In this document: positions 32,949-44,581 of the stretch, piece by piece
Position numbering within the stretch: the first letter of the stretch is position 1
How the letters are laid out: every line of letters starts with the position of its first letter
NCBI GenBank assembly: GCA_009760885.1
Contig: CM019703.1
Coordinates: 11,796,459 to 11,860,458 of the forward strand
DNA length: 64,000 bases
Origin: Achatina immaculata
Taxonomy: Eukaryota; Mollusca; Gastropoda; Stylommatophora; Achatinidae
Reading direction: 5' to 3'
Notes under the pieces: generated by a model
What the model was told of the DNA's origin: nothing
What the model saw: only the letters and a program-made list of their open reading frames with translations
The model's database searches: none
Translations under genes and position numbers: made by a program

Positions 32949-33721
32949 GCTGGGCGTACCACCAGGATTAACTGATATAGCACTATATTGCAAGAAAAAG
33001 GAAACTGCAGCTACCATTCAAATCTATAGTCGAAGGATACAAAGTAGGAAAGACAAGGCTTGCAATGATGTTACAAGAATCTGCAGATCCGGTGGTACGA
33101 GAACCAACACTTAAAACTGGACGAAAATGGAAAGTAAGTGAGGAAGTGACCACAGCCAGGGAAAAACAGGGGCTTAAAGAAGTAATAGGATACACTCAGA
33201 CAAGGGGATTTGGTCATGATGAAATCAAAGGTGGTCAAAGGCCTCCTGTAAGGAAAGAAGGGATATGATCATCAGCGAAGTAAGGAATTCAGAGGATGAC
33301 AAACGGGTCCAGAAGGCAATCCAACAGGCACAGCAAGGTCGATGGACAACATGGGAGGAAGTCCTGCAGAGATCACTAAAATGGAATGACATCTGGAAAA
33401 TGGCACCCTTGAGACTCAGCTTTATCATCAGAGCTACTTATGACCTTCTGCCTACAAGCTCCAACCTATACAAATGGGGTGTATCAGAAGACACAAATTG
33501 CCATCTCTGAAATGAAAGGCAAATATTGGAACATGTGCTGTCAGCATGCAGAGTATCATTAGGTCAAAGACGCTACACCTGACGGCACAACAGAGTGCTG
33601 CAGGAACTAGTAGCCATTGTAGACAGGGCAAAAGATAAAGCAAATAACACCAAAAGAGTTGAGGTCCCACCTAAATACTTCATAGTTGCTGGTACGACAT
33701 CGAATATTGAAATCCCTTATC

Positions 33722-33935
33722 ATCACTACTAGATTATCTTTATCTTCATGTCTGCTATTAACAACTCATGATCCGTGTCACAATCAGCACCTGGTAGAGT
33801 TTTTGCTGATGGTCTTGATCTCCACCTTCTTTGCACTAAAATATAATTTATTTGATTCTTAGTTTTCCCATCAGGTGATGTCCATGTGTAAAGTCTTCTT
33901 GGATGTTGTCTAAAAAGCGTGTTAGCGACCATTAA
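33722..33935 (-). pseudogene. RTE endonuclease fragment
   Basis: Minus strand reads [53 protein letters not shown], the same segment as 9885-10075 with about 90% residue identity. No 3' LINE end is attached. Confidence 0.85.
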
Positions 33936-34299
33936 ATAATAATAATAATAAAAAGAATAAGAATGAAAAAAAACCTCCCATTCCTCTCTGTTACACATCA
34001 TTTATGTAAATGAATCATCCACAGCTTTTAAAATAATCCATTTATTAGTTGCCTCATCCACATTTAAATCACATTTATCCACTGTTTCAGTTTTTTAATA
34101 CTTCACTTTGGTAATTCATAATTATTGCAGTATGTGGCAGTATCGTAATTTTTATTTCGCAACTGAACCTTCCTCTTCAGTTCTTTAGACTAAAACATTT
34201 GCGAAGTTTGGATTCATGCAACGATATCTGGGCGTCAACGTTCTCATGTGATATTATATTGTTAAGCAATTATGAAGGATCATCACTAGGAACACATCC

Positions 34300-34960
34300 A
34301 TGGGTGCTCCGGCTTCCTCTTCATTTTCTCCTTCAGAGTACAATAACCAATGACACCTGTTCTTTGTTGGTTCACCATCCGACTGGAGCTCTTCCCGAAT
34401 CGTTAATCTTCCGCCGCTCCGAGTTTCACCTCAGACTCCCTCATTCTCGAACCTCAGAGCTTTTGTCACAGTCATGGTTTCCAGTGTGTGGCTGCTTGTT
34501 GCTGCAGCATAAAGCACTGCTGGCTTCTTTCACCGTTCTGCCATTTGAGTTGACTGCAAAGAGCCAGGCATATCTCTTGTCCCGAACTACTGATCCATCT
34601 GTACAAATAACAGCGTCACCATCTGTGGTGTTTTCACTAATTAGTGTTTTGACCTCATGATCTGTTCATGCTCTCTGCTTCTTCTGTTGAGTGTGATATG
34701 AACAAATAGAGCCACGTTGAAATTCGGTGATTCAATGCCTGTCCAGGATCTATATTCTCAGGAGGGCACACATCACGGATTACTTCTTCCGCACGGCCCA
34801 TCCACGATTTTCCTTGAATCTGTTGCCTTTTCCATGTGGTATTATGAGTAGTTTTAACGCTAACTTTGCTAAATTGTCAAATGGGATTTCTCTAGTGGAA
34901 TCTTCATCTGATGAGACTTCTATCCCAAAGGCGATTTCATCTGAAATATTTAGATAATGG
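34300..34960 (-). pseudogene. LINE RNase H domain remnant
   Basis: The minus strand encodes DGDAVICTDGSVVRDKRYAW, then VKEASSALCCSN, resembling the TDGS beta-strand of RNase H domains carried by some LINEs (I/Jockey-like groups). Stops follow. The flanking 34690-34960 probably belongs to the same element. Family assignment is uncertain. Confidence 0.55.
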
Positions 34961-34981
34961 TAAACTAGTTATGCCTTAAAG

Positions 34982-35260
34982 CAGTATTCCCCAAGCAGCC
35001 CCCTTTCCTTCAAGGCTATATCTTCAACGCTCCCCTCCCACCCCACCCCCACCCCGGGTCACCGCCATCACCAACCCCTCATCCCATTTCATACAGTGGC
35101 CTATTAAACTAGGATATCTAGTACACAACTAAAACTTCAGCAAGCAAACCAATCTAACAATATGAAGGAGTACATTTATAACTCACCTACTGCATTACTT
35201 TCTCACCTTTTAGTGTGATGGATGAGTTTCATGTAGTAACGCCCACTTTGGGAAACACTG
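34982..35260. mobile_element. Non-autonomous hAT-type MITE
   Basis: Termini CAGTATTCCCCAA and (reverse complement of the end) CAGTGTTTCCCAA form hAT-like inverted repeats. Flanking 8-bp sites CCTTAAAG and CCTCTAAG agree at 6 of 8 bases, as for an old hAT target duplication. It is 279 bp long, C-rich inside, with no coding frame. Confidence 0.65.
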
Positions 35261-35268
35261 CCTCTAAG

Positions 35269-35989
35269 GCACATACAAGGCAATTTTCCCTCTAAGCTGA
35301 GCGGCCGCCCACAGAACAAAAAATCATACCGTGCAAGAAATTGTATGTACTGCGCAAAAAAGAAAAGCAAACATAAAAAAAATTGCAATCTTTATTGTCC
35401 AGTTTCTAAATGCTGCTCTGTGATAGTTGCGATGAAGAAAACTCTGACGACGGTACACGTTTTTCTTTACTGTTCCTTTCTTGTTGAGAAAAGACTTTCG
35501 GACCGAATGTTCCAATTGGTCTTTTATAGCATAGTTTGGACCTGTGATGTAGTAGAATAGGGAGGGGGGGGGCAAGTGAGCACAGAGAGGATAGAGGATA
35601 ATTAAAATACACATATAGATGAAATACTTATTTGCGTCGTGTAAAAGAAGCATGTCCGCTCTGGTTGATCTATTTTAATAACTAACACCAAAAGTTGTGA
35701 CAACTGACATTAGAAAAGTGGACGTCACACATCTATCCTATTTGTCTAATAGGAGTAGATTTATTACCACTGTGAACATATGTAAAGGTATGTGGAATTC
35801 AAATATACTACTACACAAAAGTTAAGAGCCACCCCTTTATTTTCAACACATTTTATATCAGATAATGTATTGATACAGTAAATAGTAATTTCCTTGAAAC
35901 TTGTTTCATTGACATCCACAAACAGTCCTCTATGCGTGTGAGGTCAGAAAAGTACTCACTGAGTATCATGGTGGGTGTAAAAATCACGT
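35269..35989. other. Unrecognised DNA
   Basis: Contains a GGCAATTTTCCCTCTAAGCTGAG-type stretch near 35278 that looks like part of another dispersed repeat, and a poly-G run near 35563. No gene seen. Confidence 0.35.
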
Positions 35990-36002
35990 GCAATAACGTT
36001 AT

Positions 36003-36352
36003 CTTATCTTATATCTTGTATCCTTCCCGTGCCGTTAAACGTCACATAGGGCTCGCAAAGTAGTTCGCCAATTTTTCCTGTCTTCGGCGAGTCTTTCAAC
36101 CTCATCAAAGGACTTTATGCCTGTTAATTTGGCCTCTCTTAATAATGTCCTCTTCAGAGTTTCACGCGGTCTGCCTCTTTTTCTTCGGCCTGTTGTGTTC
36201 CACTTGATAGCTTGTTTTGGGATATGATCTTTACATATCATGTACCGGGAGTTGGGCATAAGGCTAACAACCTTATCCTGGGACCTATCTAGAGGCGACT
36301 CCAGATGGGAAAAACAGATATCGTTATGGAAACTCGCAGAGAAACCAACCGA
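36003..36352 (-). mobile_element. LINE 3' fragment fused to a foreign 5' segment
   Basis: Flanked by a perfect 13-bp duplication GCAATAACGTTAT (35990-36002, 36353-36365). The first part (36003-36227, antisense) is the GRRKRGRPRETLKRTL...ALCDV end and (ATAAG)n tail of the young LINE family. Beyond IPKQ the sequence switches to about 125 bp (36228-36352) not found in other copies. Confidence 0.88.
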
Positions 36353-36599
36353 GCAATAACGTTATGTTAAGCGTAAATTTAGGGTATGATTCACGCGTTC
36401 TGACAATCCATGCAGGTATAAAAATCGTTATGATTCGTGAAGCTAGCGCAATAGGGACTTTTACTGAACGGACATCACTTTTCATTCGTTTTATAAATGG
36501 TTTTAAGCGGACACTTTTGCCAGTTGCAAAAACCATGCCCCAGAGAAGCCTTCGCGCCCTAGAACGCCTTCGGGCTATTGTATGGGTTTTTACCTATAA

Positions 36600-36770
36600 A
36601 ACGCTATAAAGCAGACTGAAGAAGTAGCAACATCAGCATATGACCTATGTAAGCAACTGGGCATAAAGGGACAAGAAAGAGCAAGGACATTGAGAAGCCT
36701 TTCAGAAACAGCAGAAAAGGCCTCATGCTGGCTGTGGAGTATGTGAAACAAGCATTGGGAACATAAGTAA
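36600..36770 (+). pseudogene. C-terminal fragment of an RNase H-type LINE
   Basis: Reads EEVATSAYDLCKQLGIKGQERART, SETAEKASCWLWSM before a stop; this pattern recalls LINE C-termini following an RNase H domain. Short and low certainty. Confidence 0.4.
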
Positions 36771-36791
36771 TTTCATTTGCCACAACCAATA

Positions 36792-37020
36792 CCAGTCCTC
36801 CGTAGCTAAATCGCTAAAGACGCACTTCAAAAAAAGTGCAGTGGCAACTGAAAGATCATGGGTTCAATCCCTGGACCGGGGGGGGGGGGGGGGGAAGCAA
36901 CAACTCACAAGACCTCTGGGAGTCATGACCCAGAGGGGCCCACCCCCCTTAGAGTGTCAGGAGTTTAATAGGGCCGAAACACTTGTCTGAGGGGGGGGGG
37001 TACTTCCTCTGATGATCTGA
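36792..37020 (+). mobile_element. tRNA-derived SINE-like element
   Basis: The head has an A-box-like TAGCTAAATCGC, an anticodon-like stem GCACTT/AAGTGC, and a perfect B box GGTTCAATCC at 36861-36870. A poly-G run and a body containing GGGCCGAAACACTTGTC and TTCCTCTGATGATCTG follow. The acceptor ends do not pair well, so a functional tRNA gene is unlikely. Its 3' limit is uncertain. Confidence 0.6.
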
Positions 37021-37049
37021 AAGAGTTGTATTGTTGTTCCGCTCTCTGC

Positions 37050-37250
37050 ATATGGGTTGGGACTGGCGAATTCACTTGTCAGTTTGCAAGACGCTTGGGA
37101 ATGTTACATTCTACTATCCAAAGGCTTTTGGAGATATTTAGAGCCACCGGAAGAGTAGAAGACCGAAACAGTCCAGGACGTTGTACGAACTGCAGGATGA
37201 GAGATATCTCTTGTTGCTGCAGGATGACAGATATCTCTTGTTGTCGACAC
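37050..37250 (+). pseudogene. Tc1-like transposase N-terminal helix-turn-helix fragment
   Basis: Encodes CQFARRLGMLHSTIQRLLEI and ATGRVEDRNSPGR, the paired-like DNA-binding domain and GRPR-hook region of Tc1-type transposases. An internal repeat of the GATATCTCTTGTTG word (37201, 37231) and stops end it. No DDE domain nearby. Confidence 0.7.
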
Positions 37251-37259
37251 CTTTAAAGT

Positions 37260-38003
37260 GAGGGTAGCTTTAACTTAACCTACAACTAAAACTCCAGGCT
37301 TTCTGGAGAATTCCATTCCACAGCAAAGTGTAGGACTGGGATTTTAGGTTATCCTTCCTTGGATAAACCCAAGCTTCTGACATTTGGGACGTCTAGAATT
37401 TATTTTTTCAAGAGCTTCTTTGTTCTAGAGGGGCATTTCAAGCGAAAGGGAAACAAGCAGGAATATATTATGAACTGAGTTCTGGCGCACTGTAAGGTTT
37501 GCAGCAAAGTTTTTGGCAGACAAAAGTGTAAGTAGATTCTAAGTGCATAGTGTACTGTGCACTACCTTCTGGTGGTGATTACTATAGTACACTATTCGCA
37601 CTTTTGGGAGAAGTAATATTCCATTATATTTTACAAATTCCTGAAGTATTAATTTTCATTAAGTTTCTTGGAATACTGGATTATACTCTGTAGATACCAC
37701 TTGTTTCGTTTCTAAATAAACCGTGTAATTTTTTAATTGTCCACGTTTTCTCTGCGCATGTCCGGTGAACTTTCATAGTTCAGTCCGAAGCGTGCCTAAC
37801 AACCGAGTAAAAATGTTTTTTTTTTTTTTTCTTTGAGAAATTTCAACATTTTGTGTGATTTCTGAGGCACACGGACAAGCCCTACGACCTGGCTACTGTT
37901 CTTGAATGTGGCCCACGTAGATTTTGACCTATAAAACGCTATAAAGCAGACTGAAGAAGTAGTTAGAATGTTATTTCAGACATTATTTTAGCGAGACTAT
38001 TAT
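37260..38003. other. Unrecognised DNA
   Basis: No gene. A 36-bp exact copy of 36592-36627 occurs at 37927-37962. Confidence 0.35.
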
Positions 38004-38012
38004 AAGACGGCA

Positions 38013-38240
38013 GAAATGATCAGATAATCTCAAAACAAGCTATCAAGTGGAACACAACAGGCCAAAGAAAAAGAGGCAGACCGCGTGAAACTCTGTAGAG
38101 GACATTGTTAAAAGAGGCCAAATTAATAGGCATAAAATCCCTTGATGAGGTTGAAAGGCTCGCCGAAGACAAACAACTATGCGAGCCTTATGTGTCGTTT
38201 AACGGCACGGGAAGGATATAAGATAAGATATAAGAAGTAC
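38013..38240 (+). mobile_element. Short LINE 3' fragment with (ATAAG)n tail
   Basis: Same family as 22812-23683. Flanked by a 9-bp duplication AAGACGGCA (38004-38012, 38241-38249). Contains an in-frame stop in the RETL region and small deletions, so it is an older insertion. Confidence 0.85.
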
Positions 38241-38589
38241 AAGACGGCATTGACAAGTCGATCTAGAAATCTCAGATGATAAGTAGTGCGGTTATAGACC
38301 TATCCGATGGTAAGTAGAACACAATTATTGTCTAAAAACATCACATGACTTCTTTTTACCTAAAAAATTCTGCATTTATGAAATCTTCATAGATTTACTG
38401 CTATTTCTTTATATAAAACGTATACTTCTAATGTGGAATACTTTGTTACATTCTCTTTACAACTATACCCCCATTACAGATCAAGACCCGTGCTTTTAAT
38501 TTGGCTGATAGAATTTATAGAAACTGACAGGCCAATCGTTCCTGGTTAGCTGCATGTTGTTTTAAGAGACATTTACATGTACAACAATG

Positions 38590-38830
38590 AAGACGGTGAA
38601 GTGGTTTGTAGAATTTGGAAATATTGGATTGCTGTATGTTCTTCATTTACATGTACTCATCTTATTTTCTGCCATTCGTGTTTCTACCAACTTTCCTCAT
38701 TCTTTCTACTTTTTTTTTTGTTTTTGTAAACTGAAGCATACCTCTGTCTCTCTTCATTACAAGAACCAGTTTTTTTTAAAACCACAGTCATCATTTTTTT
38801 TATCTGTCATAATTTGCAAACAAGTGAAAA
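38590..38830. repeat. Single copy of Penelope-type terminal repeat
   Basis: ATATTGGATTGCTGTATGTTCTTCATTTA through CATTACAAGAACCAGTTTT parallels 12870-13010 and 40500-40640. Solitary, no coding frame. Confidence 0.55.
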
Positions 38831-39079
38831 CTGGTAGGGAATGAGCGACAGGAAAAAAATTTGGATGAATTGAAATCAGACTATTTGAAACAGCATCTAT
38901 CTAAAAAAAAATCCACAGTTCTGTCATCCACGTATTACGAAATCAGAGTCAGAATACATACAAATTATGATAAAAACCTTTTTTTGACAGGAACACGCGA
39001 TGATAGAGAAAATAAAATTGAAATGTCTAAAAAAAAAAAAAAGAAACAAATTCAGATTAAGTAAAAGTTCTATTCAGCA

Positions 39080-40420
39080 ATATTATTTTGGCAATTGCAT
39101 TAAATACATCTATACTTATCAGTGCACTAAATTCATGATCAAGCTTCCAAATATATTTCTATTCTAGATCACTGGAAAAGTAAGAATTATGCATTCAAGT
39201 TTGTTAAATGCATAAGTTCAGTTCTAAAAAAGGATCTGCTGAGTGACTGGAAAAATTCACAGTTTCACACACTCATTGTTGATAAAAGTATTGATACTTC
39301 TGCTAGCAAAATGTTGATTATTTATGTGAAAGATAGAAAACTCTCTCTCTCACTCACCCTAACACACACACACACCTACATGGATTTAAAAAAAACAAAC
39401 AAACAAAAACTTACTGAATTATCATGCCATAATATGTTTGGAGGAATTTTAAAACTAACATAACGTGTCAGTTCAAGAATAGTTGAAACAATAAACAGTT
39501 TTATGCATAAAGTAATATAGATTTGTAGAAAATGGGTATGTTTACATTTGATGGTGCATCAGTTATGTTAGGAAAGCAGAATAATGTGGCAGCAACTCTG
39601 CACAGATGTATACTACACTTTACATTTACTAGAACAGCACTGTGTAGTACATAAAGAAAACTTCGGCCTGGATGATGCTTGGAAAAACACATCATTTAAT
39701 ATTGAAACACTTGTCACAACAGTCTATGCATTTTTCAGTAGGTCGTCAGTAAGGAAAGACAAATTTGAAGATCTTTTATGTGGCTGCAGATTGTAAACTT
39801 GTTTCTTCCCCTCTTTTAAATAAAGTCAGATGGCTTTCTATGAATATTGCTGTTAGGGCTTTGATGAACAAATATACATAGTTGATACAGTATTGCAAAG
39901 ATCAGGTTGAGCAAGACAATGACCCATTTCATAATTATTGTTAGGATAAATTGATCAAACCTGAGTATCATGTTGCTACTGCCATTTTAAATGATGTGTT
40001 ACAAGAATTGGCAGAGTTGTGTCCACTTCTTCAACACAGAATTCTAACTACAACAGAGATGTACCAATTTACAAAAATCAAAGATTAGAAAACTACGAAA
40101 ACAATATCTTGGTTCAGCTGCCCATTTCTCATCATAAATTCAAGAAATAATACCATCATACCAATTTTCTGTTGGCACAACTGCTGTAGCTCACTTATCA
40201 AAGAAGTATGTAATTATTTTGACAGCATTTTCCAGAGGATGAGCGGAAAAAACATATGTATGATAAAGATTCATTTTAATCTATTCACAGTTTAGAGGAG
40301 TTCACGACTGATAGACAGCAATTGGAAACTTTGGCTGTGTGGAGCTTAACAAGATACTTCTCTGATGTGTTTTTACTTTTTACCAGCTATATCTGAATGC
40401 ATTTTGTGCCAGTTTTTCTT
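39080..40420 (+). pseudogene. Degraded hAT-type transposase-derived sequence
   Basis: Frames broken by stops give DHWKSKNYAFKFVKCISS, HTLIVDKSIDTSASKMLIIY, FTFDGASVMLGKQNNVAATL and VYAFFSRSSVRKDKFEDLL, resembling hAT-like/ZMYM-type domesticated transposases with an S/T-DGAS-VMLG catalytic segment. No terminal repeats assigned. Confidence 0.55.
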
Positions 40421-40439
40421 CCAAGGATACAAAAAGAGC

Positions 40440-40640
40440 TGAGTTTAATTTTTCATTTATTTTGTGTTGTTTTTGTATGAGATCCTTGAAAAAAATCTGA
40501 TGCCAGAATATTGGATTGTTGTACGTTTTTCATTTACATGTGCCTATCTTTTTCTGCTGCTCTTTTTTGTGCTCACTTTCCCCACTTTTTCTATCATTTT
40601 TTTTGGTAAAACTGAACCATACACCTCTGTCTACAATCTG
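40440..40640. repeat. Single copy of Penelope-type terminal repeat
   Basis: GTGTTGTTTTTGTATGAGATCC, ATATTGGATTGTTGTACG and the end GGTAAAACTGAACCATACAC match the right arm of the foldback at 12830-12995. Confidence 0.6.
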
Positions 40641-40649
40641 TGAACTAAT

Positions 40650-41585
40650 CTATCATGTTTCTTCTTGATTATTACTTTTCATCAGTTAATGGTGTTTGTT
40701 TGATTTTCTGTTTTTCTCAGCTCACATTGTCAATTGTGATTACTTTGATAAAAACTCTAATAGAATATTACTAAGCAATCCTCTACAGTCATCAGAAATA
40801 TTAAAATAGTTTCATTATCTTACTGCTATTTTTTGTGTATATTTACATATATTAAACTGATGTTGAATGTTTATGATAAAGTGGTAATTGAGAGATGAAG
40901 GATAAAATATCGTACATGCCTAAGCATTAAATTCTTCATTGTTTGAAATAAAATGTATTCTTTCCTCAGCAAAAATCAGAGAAAATAGTAGAATGACAGC
41001 AAACACTGATACTGTTTGATAAGTTGCTTTAGAACAAGTGTCCAGAGTTTTCTGAAAATATTTGAGGCATGCTAATGTTTCTTTCTATTTTTCAAAGGAA
41101 GAGAGATGCTGTTCAGATATTGCAAGTTTAGGGATTTTATGGGAGTTCATTTCCACAAAGTTCAAAGCCAGTTACACCTTTACCTTCATTGCCACACCCT
41201 TTTCTCTTACCACATTATAGTCTACAATGTTGGTTGTCCAAGAAGGTAGTATCATCCTCTGAAGGAGTTGGGAAGATCCAGAGGGGAAGTGAAGGGAAAA
41301 GGACTACCAGGGGAAATCCTATTTGTTTTGGCACTTTCATGTATCGAAGGTCATGGAAAATACGGGCCTAACACTGTATTCCCCAATATGCCTTAATGGC
41401 ATGGAAACAGGAATTTTACCTTTATCTTTTTTTTAAAAAAAATCTAATCATTAAAATAATAATACCCTCACTTACTAATGTTCTTTGAAATATTGTAATG
41501 TTTAATACAAAGTAAATTGCCTGTTGTAACTGAATAGAATTGTACTTTTTAAAAATTTCATGTGAAAAATGAATGTACCAATTCA
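40650..41585. other. Unrecognised AT-rich DNA
   Basis: No gene. At 41366-41405 lies a short sequence repeated in inverse orientation around 44188-44232. Confidence 0.35.
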
Positions 41586-41589
41586 CTTA

Positions 41590-42025
41590 GTGAATATCAA
41601 CCCTCATTTATGCATGCAAAAGGAAAGCAATTAATGAAATAGGCAACAAATTAGACTCTTTTGAAAACAAATGCCTAGGGAAAGTACTCAGTATAAAGTG
41701 GAACGAATTCAAGAGCAACACAGAGATAAGGCAAATGAGCAAACAACAACCTGTCTCATGGGTGATCAGGAAAAGAAGATGGACATATGTCAGTCATGTG
41801 ATGAGAAGAAGCAATCAGAGAATCCCCAAAAAAGCTATCAAGTGGAACAAAACAGGCCAAAGAAAAAGAGGTCGACCATGTGAAACTCTAAAGAGGACAT
41901 TGTTAAAAGAGGCTTGTTCAGTGGGCATAATATCTCTTGATGAGATTGAAAATCTCGCCAAAGACAAGAAATCTTGGTGAACTACCATGTGATGTGATGT
42001 TTAATCACATGGGAAGGATGTAAGA
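41590..42025 (+). pseudogene. LINE C-terminal fragment, diverged
   Basis: Reads NKLDSFENKCLGKVLSIKWN, RQMSKQQPVSWVIRKRRWTYVSHVMRR, GQRKRGRPCETLKRTLLKEA and ends in a CATGGGAAGGATGTAAGA tail. Clearly related to, but older than, the 22812 and 51190 copies. Confidence 0.8.
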
Positions 42026-42777
42026 ATTCATTTAGTGTGGGTGAAGTTATTACATGTTAGTTAATTTTAGTTGATAATCAGTATTTTTTTAAAAACTTTT
42101 TTCATGGGTTGCATGTCACCTACAATTTCTGGTTCGAGGTCACACTTAAAATGGGCTGGTAATTGTTGCCTTAGATCATCGAAGGACCTCTCCTCCTCCT
42201 CCTCCCAGACAAGTATATCAGTCCTTTAAACTCTTTCTTTCAATCCTTTAAGCTCTTTGATTCAGCCCTTTAAACCTCTAAGATAAAATATTTCATGGGT
42301 GACACACAATACCATGGTGAAGATTTTGTAATGAATGATCATATTAGGTGGGTGGTATGTTATAGTGACTTTCTTAAATAACCCAGAGCAGAAATAAGAA
42401 ACAGGGAAACTTAGCAAATGCAACCCATTATGTGCAACACACTGATCTCTTGATGAGAATACACTGACAGTCTTTATCAGCAATGGTTTTCTGACCCTAG
42501 CCCTAGTGATACTGTCAGTCTCTCTAGCACAGTAATTATCACCTCTGCTAACAGATTATGCATTAATATATAGTGATTCTCAGAAAAGAGGCAGATGGCT
42601 CCTCAGGGAACAAATCTACAAAGAAACTTTATTTTCAGAGAGAAATGGGCATAAAGATCAGTCTGAAAATTTCAAGCCTAAAGGGAGGGATTTTTTTTCC
42701 AAAGGAGTAACTGGTTTTTTTTTCATATAAAAGGAGAGTATAATGGTGAAAATTCTTTCTGGATAATGCTACATGAG

Positions 42778-43400
42778 GTGCTATCAGAAAGTTCCTAGAC
42801 TGGTCCTGAAACAAAATACAGGATTACCCTATTTAAATATGATCATCACCTGAATAGTCTCCTTGGGAATGTCCACAGTGATCAATCTCAATGCCTCTTA
42901 ACATTCTTCAAAAGCACCATAGAAGTCCTTCTTCTAAAGGATTGCAATTCAGTTTGGATTTCATGTATGGTGTTGAAGCAGTACTCCTTCAGCTTAAGTT
43001 TCATTTTAGGGAGCAAGCACAGTCGATGGGAGTTAGTTCAACCCAAATTTCATTGGCCATGATAATCCTAAGAAAGGTGGGTTGTCATTAGTCATCTCAC
43101 AAAACACAAGCCACACATCAAGATGCCACCACTTCCAAACAAGTGTCAAGAGACAGGGAACAAACTTTGCAGCAGTGTGATGCACAGTGAGGTTTTCTGT
43201 GAGGATCTCTTGGCAGAGTCCTTAACTGATTCCAACCATGTCAGAGAGCTGATTATTGTTTGGCAGCAGTCTTTGTGGATGAGTTCACACATTTTTTCCC
43301 ACATTTTTGGGCACTTTTCTGGTGAAAAACACCTTGGAGAGATGATCAGTCATGAAACACATGTGCCACACAAAAACCTGTGTTCAGGTTAAAGAATGCT
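42778..43400 (-). pseudogene. Mariner-family transposase remnant
   Basis: Minus strand contains LLPKMKLKLKEYCFNTIHEIQTEL, the conserved C-terminal block of SETMAR/mariner-type transposases, plus KMWEKMCELIHKDCCQTI upstream from the N-terminal half. A GGTGCTATCAGAAAGTTCCT-like end at 42779 is probably a terminal inverted repeat. Many stops. Confidence 0.7.
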
Positions 43401-43960
43401 CATCAAAATCCTGAAAACATATTATGAAACTTTTAGTAGCAGATTTGCTAAGCTTCATACAAAATTTGATTTTTTCATGCAATTGACCTGATTGAGTTTT
43501 ACATTGATTTCATCAGTACTGGGCTGAAGAAAGTCCTGCAAGGAAAAGGAGGGGTCAGTGAAGACAGTTTGTAGCAGTACAGTAATTCATATAATGCACA
43601 TATGGGATAAATGATGGTAAAGTAATGATTCTGCTACAAATTCTATGAGAATACACTATCTTCTCTTTTAACAAATATTATGCTGGTGATTCTAGCAAAT
43701 GATGATCCTCATGTCCAAAGACATACATAAAAAGACTCAATCCTAGTCAGCTGTAATATCAGTCTTATAAGTAAGCTCCCCCAACACCACATCAATTGCT
43801 GAACATTTGCCTGGCGATTATAACACAATCTTCTTCTAAGCAGAAAGCTAGGGTCTTGAGTGGATGTCTAAGCTTAAATTTTCAATAGGATTCTGACTGG
43901 AGTCCTGCTAATGTTTATGTTGGATAAGGTGAAGGTAAAATCCTTGTTTCCATGCCATTA

Positions 43961-44156
43961 TTATACCAAAAATAGCACTAAGATGGACACCACAGGGGAA
44001 CAGAAGTAAGGGTAGACCAAAAGAAACATGGAGAAGAACAACAGAGAGGATATTGAGCAATAGAGGACTCACCTGGGCAAAAGCAGAAAAAAAGGCAAAG
44101 GCCAGGCATTTGTGGAAAACCTTTGTGGAAGCCCCATGTGCACTGGGCACTTAAGG

Positions 44157-44187
<31 letters not shown>
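43961..44187 (+). mobile_element. LINE 3' fragment with (AG)n tail
   Basis: Encodes the KIALRWTPQGNRSKGRPKETWR...ALGT end, then (GA)n. Flanked by a 9-bp duplication ATGCCATTA (43952-43960, 44188-44196). Confidence 0.88.
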
Positions 44188-44193
<6 letters not shown>

Positions 44194-44239
44194 TTAAGGC
44201 ATATTGGGGACACAGTGTTAGGCCATTATTTCCAAGATC

Positions 44240-44400
44240 TTTGTCAAGTGAAAGTGTGATGTAGTCAACATCATGTCTGGCTGTATTTACCTTCCCCAGA
44301 TTTCTCTGGTATCAATTTTTAGAGACTGGGTGGACCTGGGGCTTTTTGGCATGATGGTACCAGAAAAAAATCCCTGCTGCTTGAGCCTAGTACCACCGGA
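44240..44400. repeat. Dispersed repeat related to 56770-56880
   Basis: Contains ATGTCTGGCTG, TTACCTTCCCC, GACTGGGTGGACCTGGGG; the same word order (CGCCCGGCTGCCTTTCCTTCC, GGGTACCCATTTCTACAGCT) occurs near 56790. A common type of molluscan dispersed repeat, by recollection. Confidence 0.4.
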
Positions 44401-44581
44401 TTAGTAGACTGAGCACCTAACCACTCATCCAACCAGTTTATGTTCAGGCCTTGGCTAAAGTCTTGCTAACGTCTTGGTGAGAGTCTAGCTAAGATTTTGC
44501 TACAGTTGTAGCTGGGGGTTTGGGCTAAAGTCCTCTTTGGAGTCTTGACTCTTTTTACTGGCACATCGCCAAGATAACACA

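Larger units (their letters stand above)
30860..33720 (+). mobile_element. Non-LTR retrotransposon with FMDD reverse transcriptase, degraded and interrupted
   Basis: Successive frames give REARYAREKFYRDPFGFAKQL, VISLDLVNAYGSVPHQMMW, MYHVPKEITKM, AVGCTIPPILF, LKAFMDDTTVITTSEA (F-M-D-D catalytic box), IRSLSFIKGKV, LGKFKIWRLQFILIPKLMW, IRKWLGVP, then after an insertion PGLTDIALYCKKK, TLKTGRKWKVSEEV, GRWTTWEEVLQRSLKWNDIW, IRATYDLLP and LEHVLSACRVSLGQRRY. This order matches a LINE family common in fish and cnidarian proteomes whose Repbase name I cannot recall with certainty. Several frameshifts and stops show it is dead. Chimeric element C is inserted at 32402. Confidence 0.78.

Noticed and set aside
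34130..34160. U4 snRNA-like TGGCAGTATCGTA
   Set aside because: The match is limited to about 13 nt with no U4 continuation or Sm site.
34199..34660. 153-codon plus-strand frame
   Set aside because: It is the antisense shadow of a LINE RNase H remnant read on the minus strand.
36792..36878. Functional tRNA gene
   Set aside because: A and B boxes are present, but acceptor ends do not pair and the anticodon arm is irregular; better explained as a SINE head.
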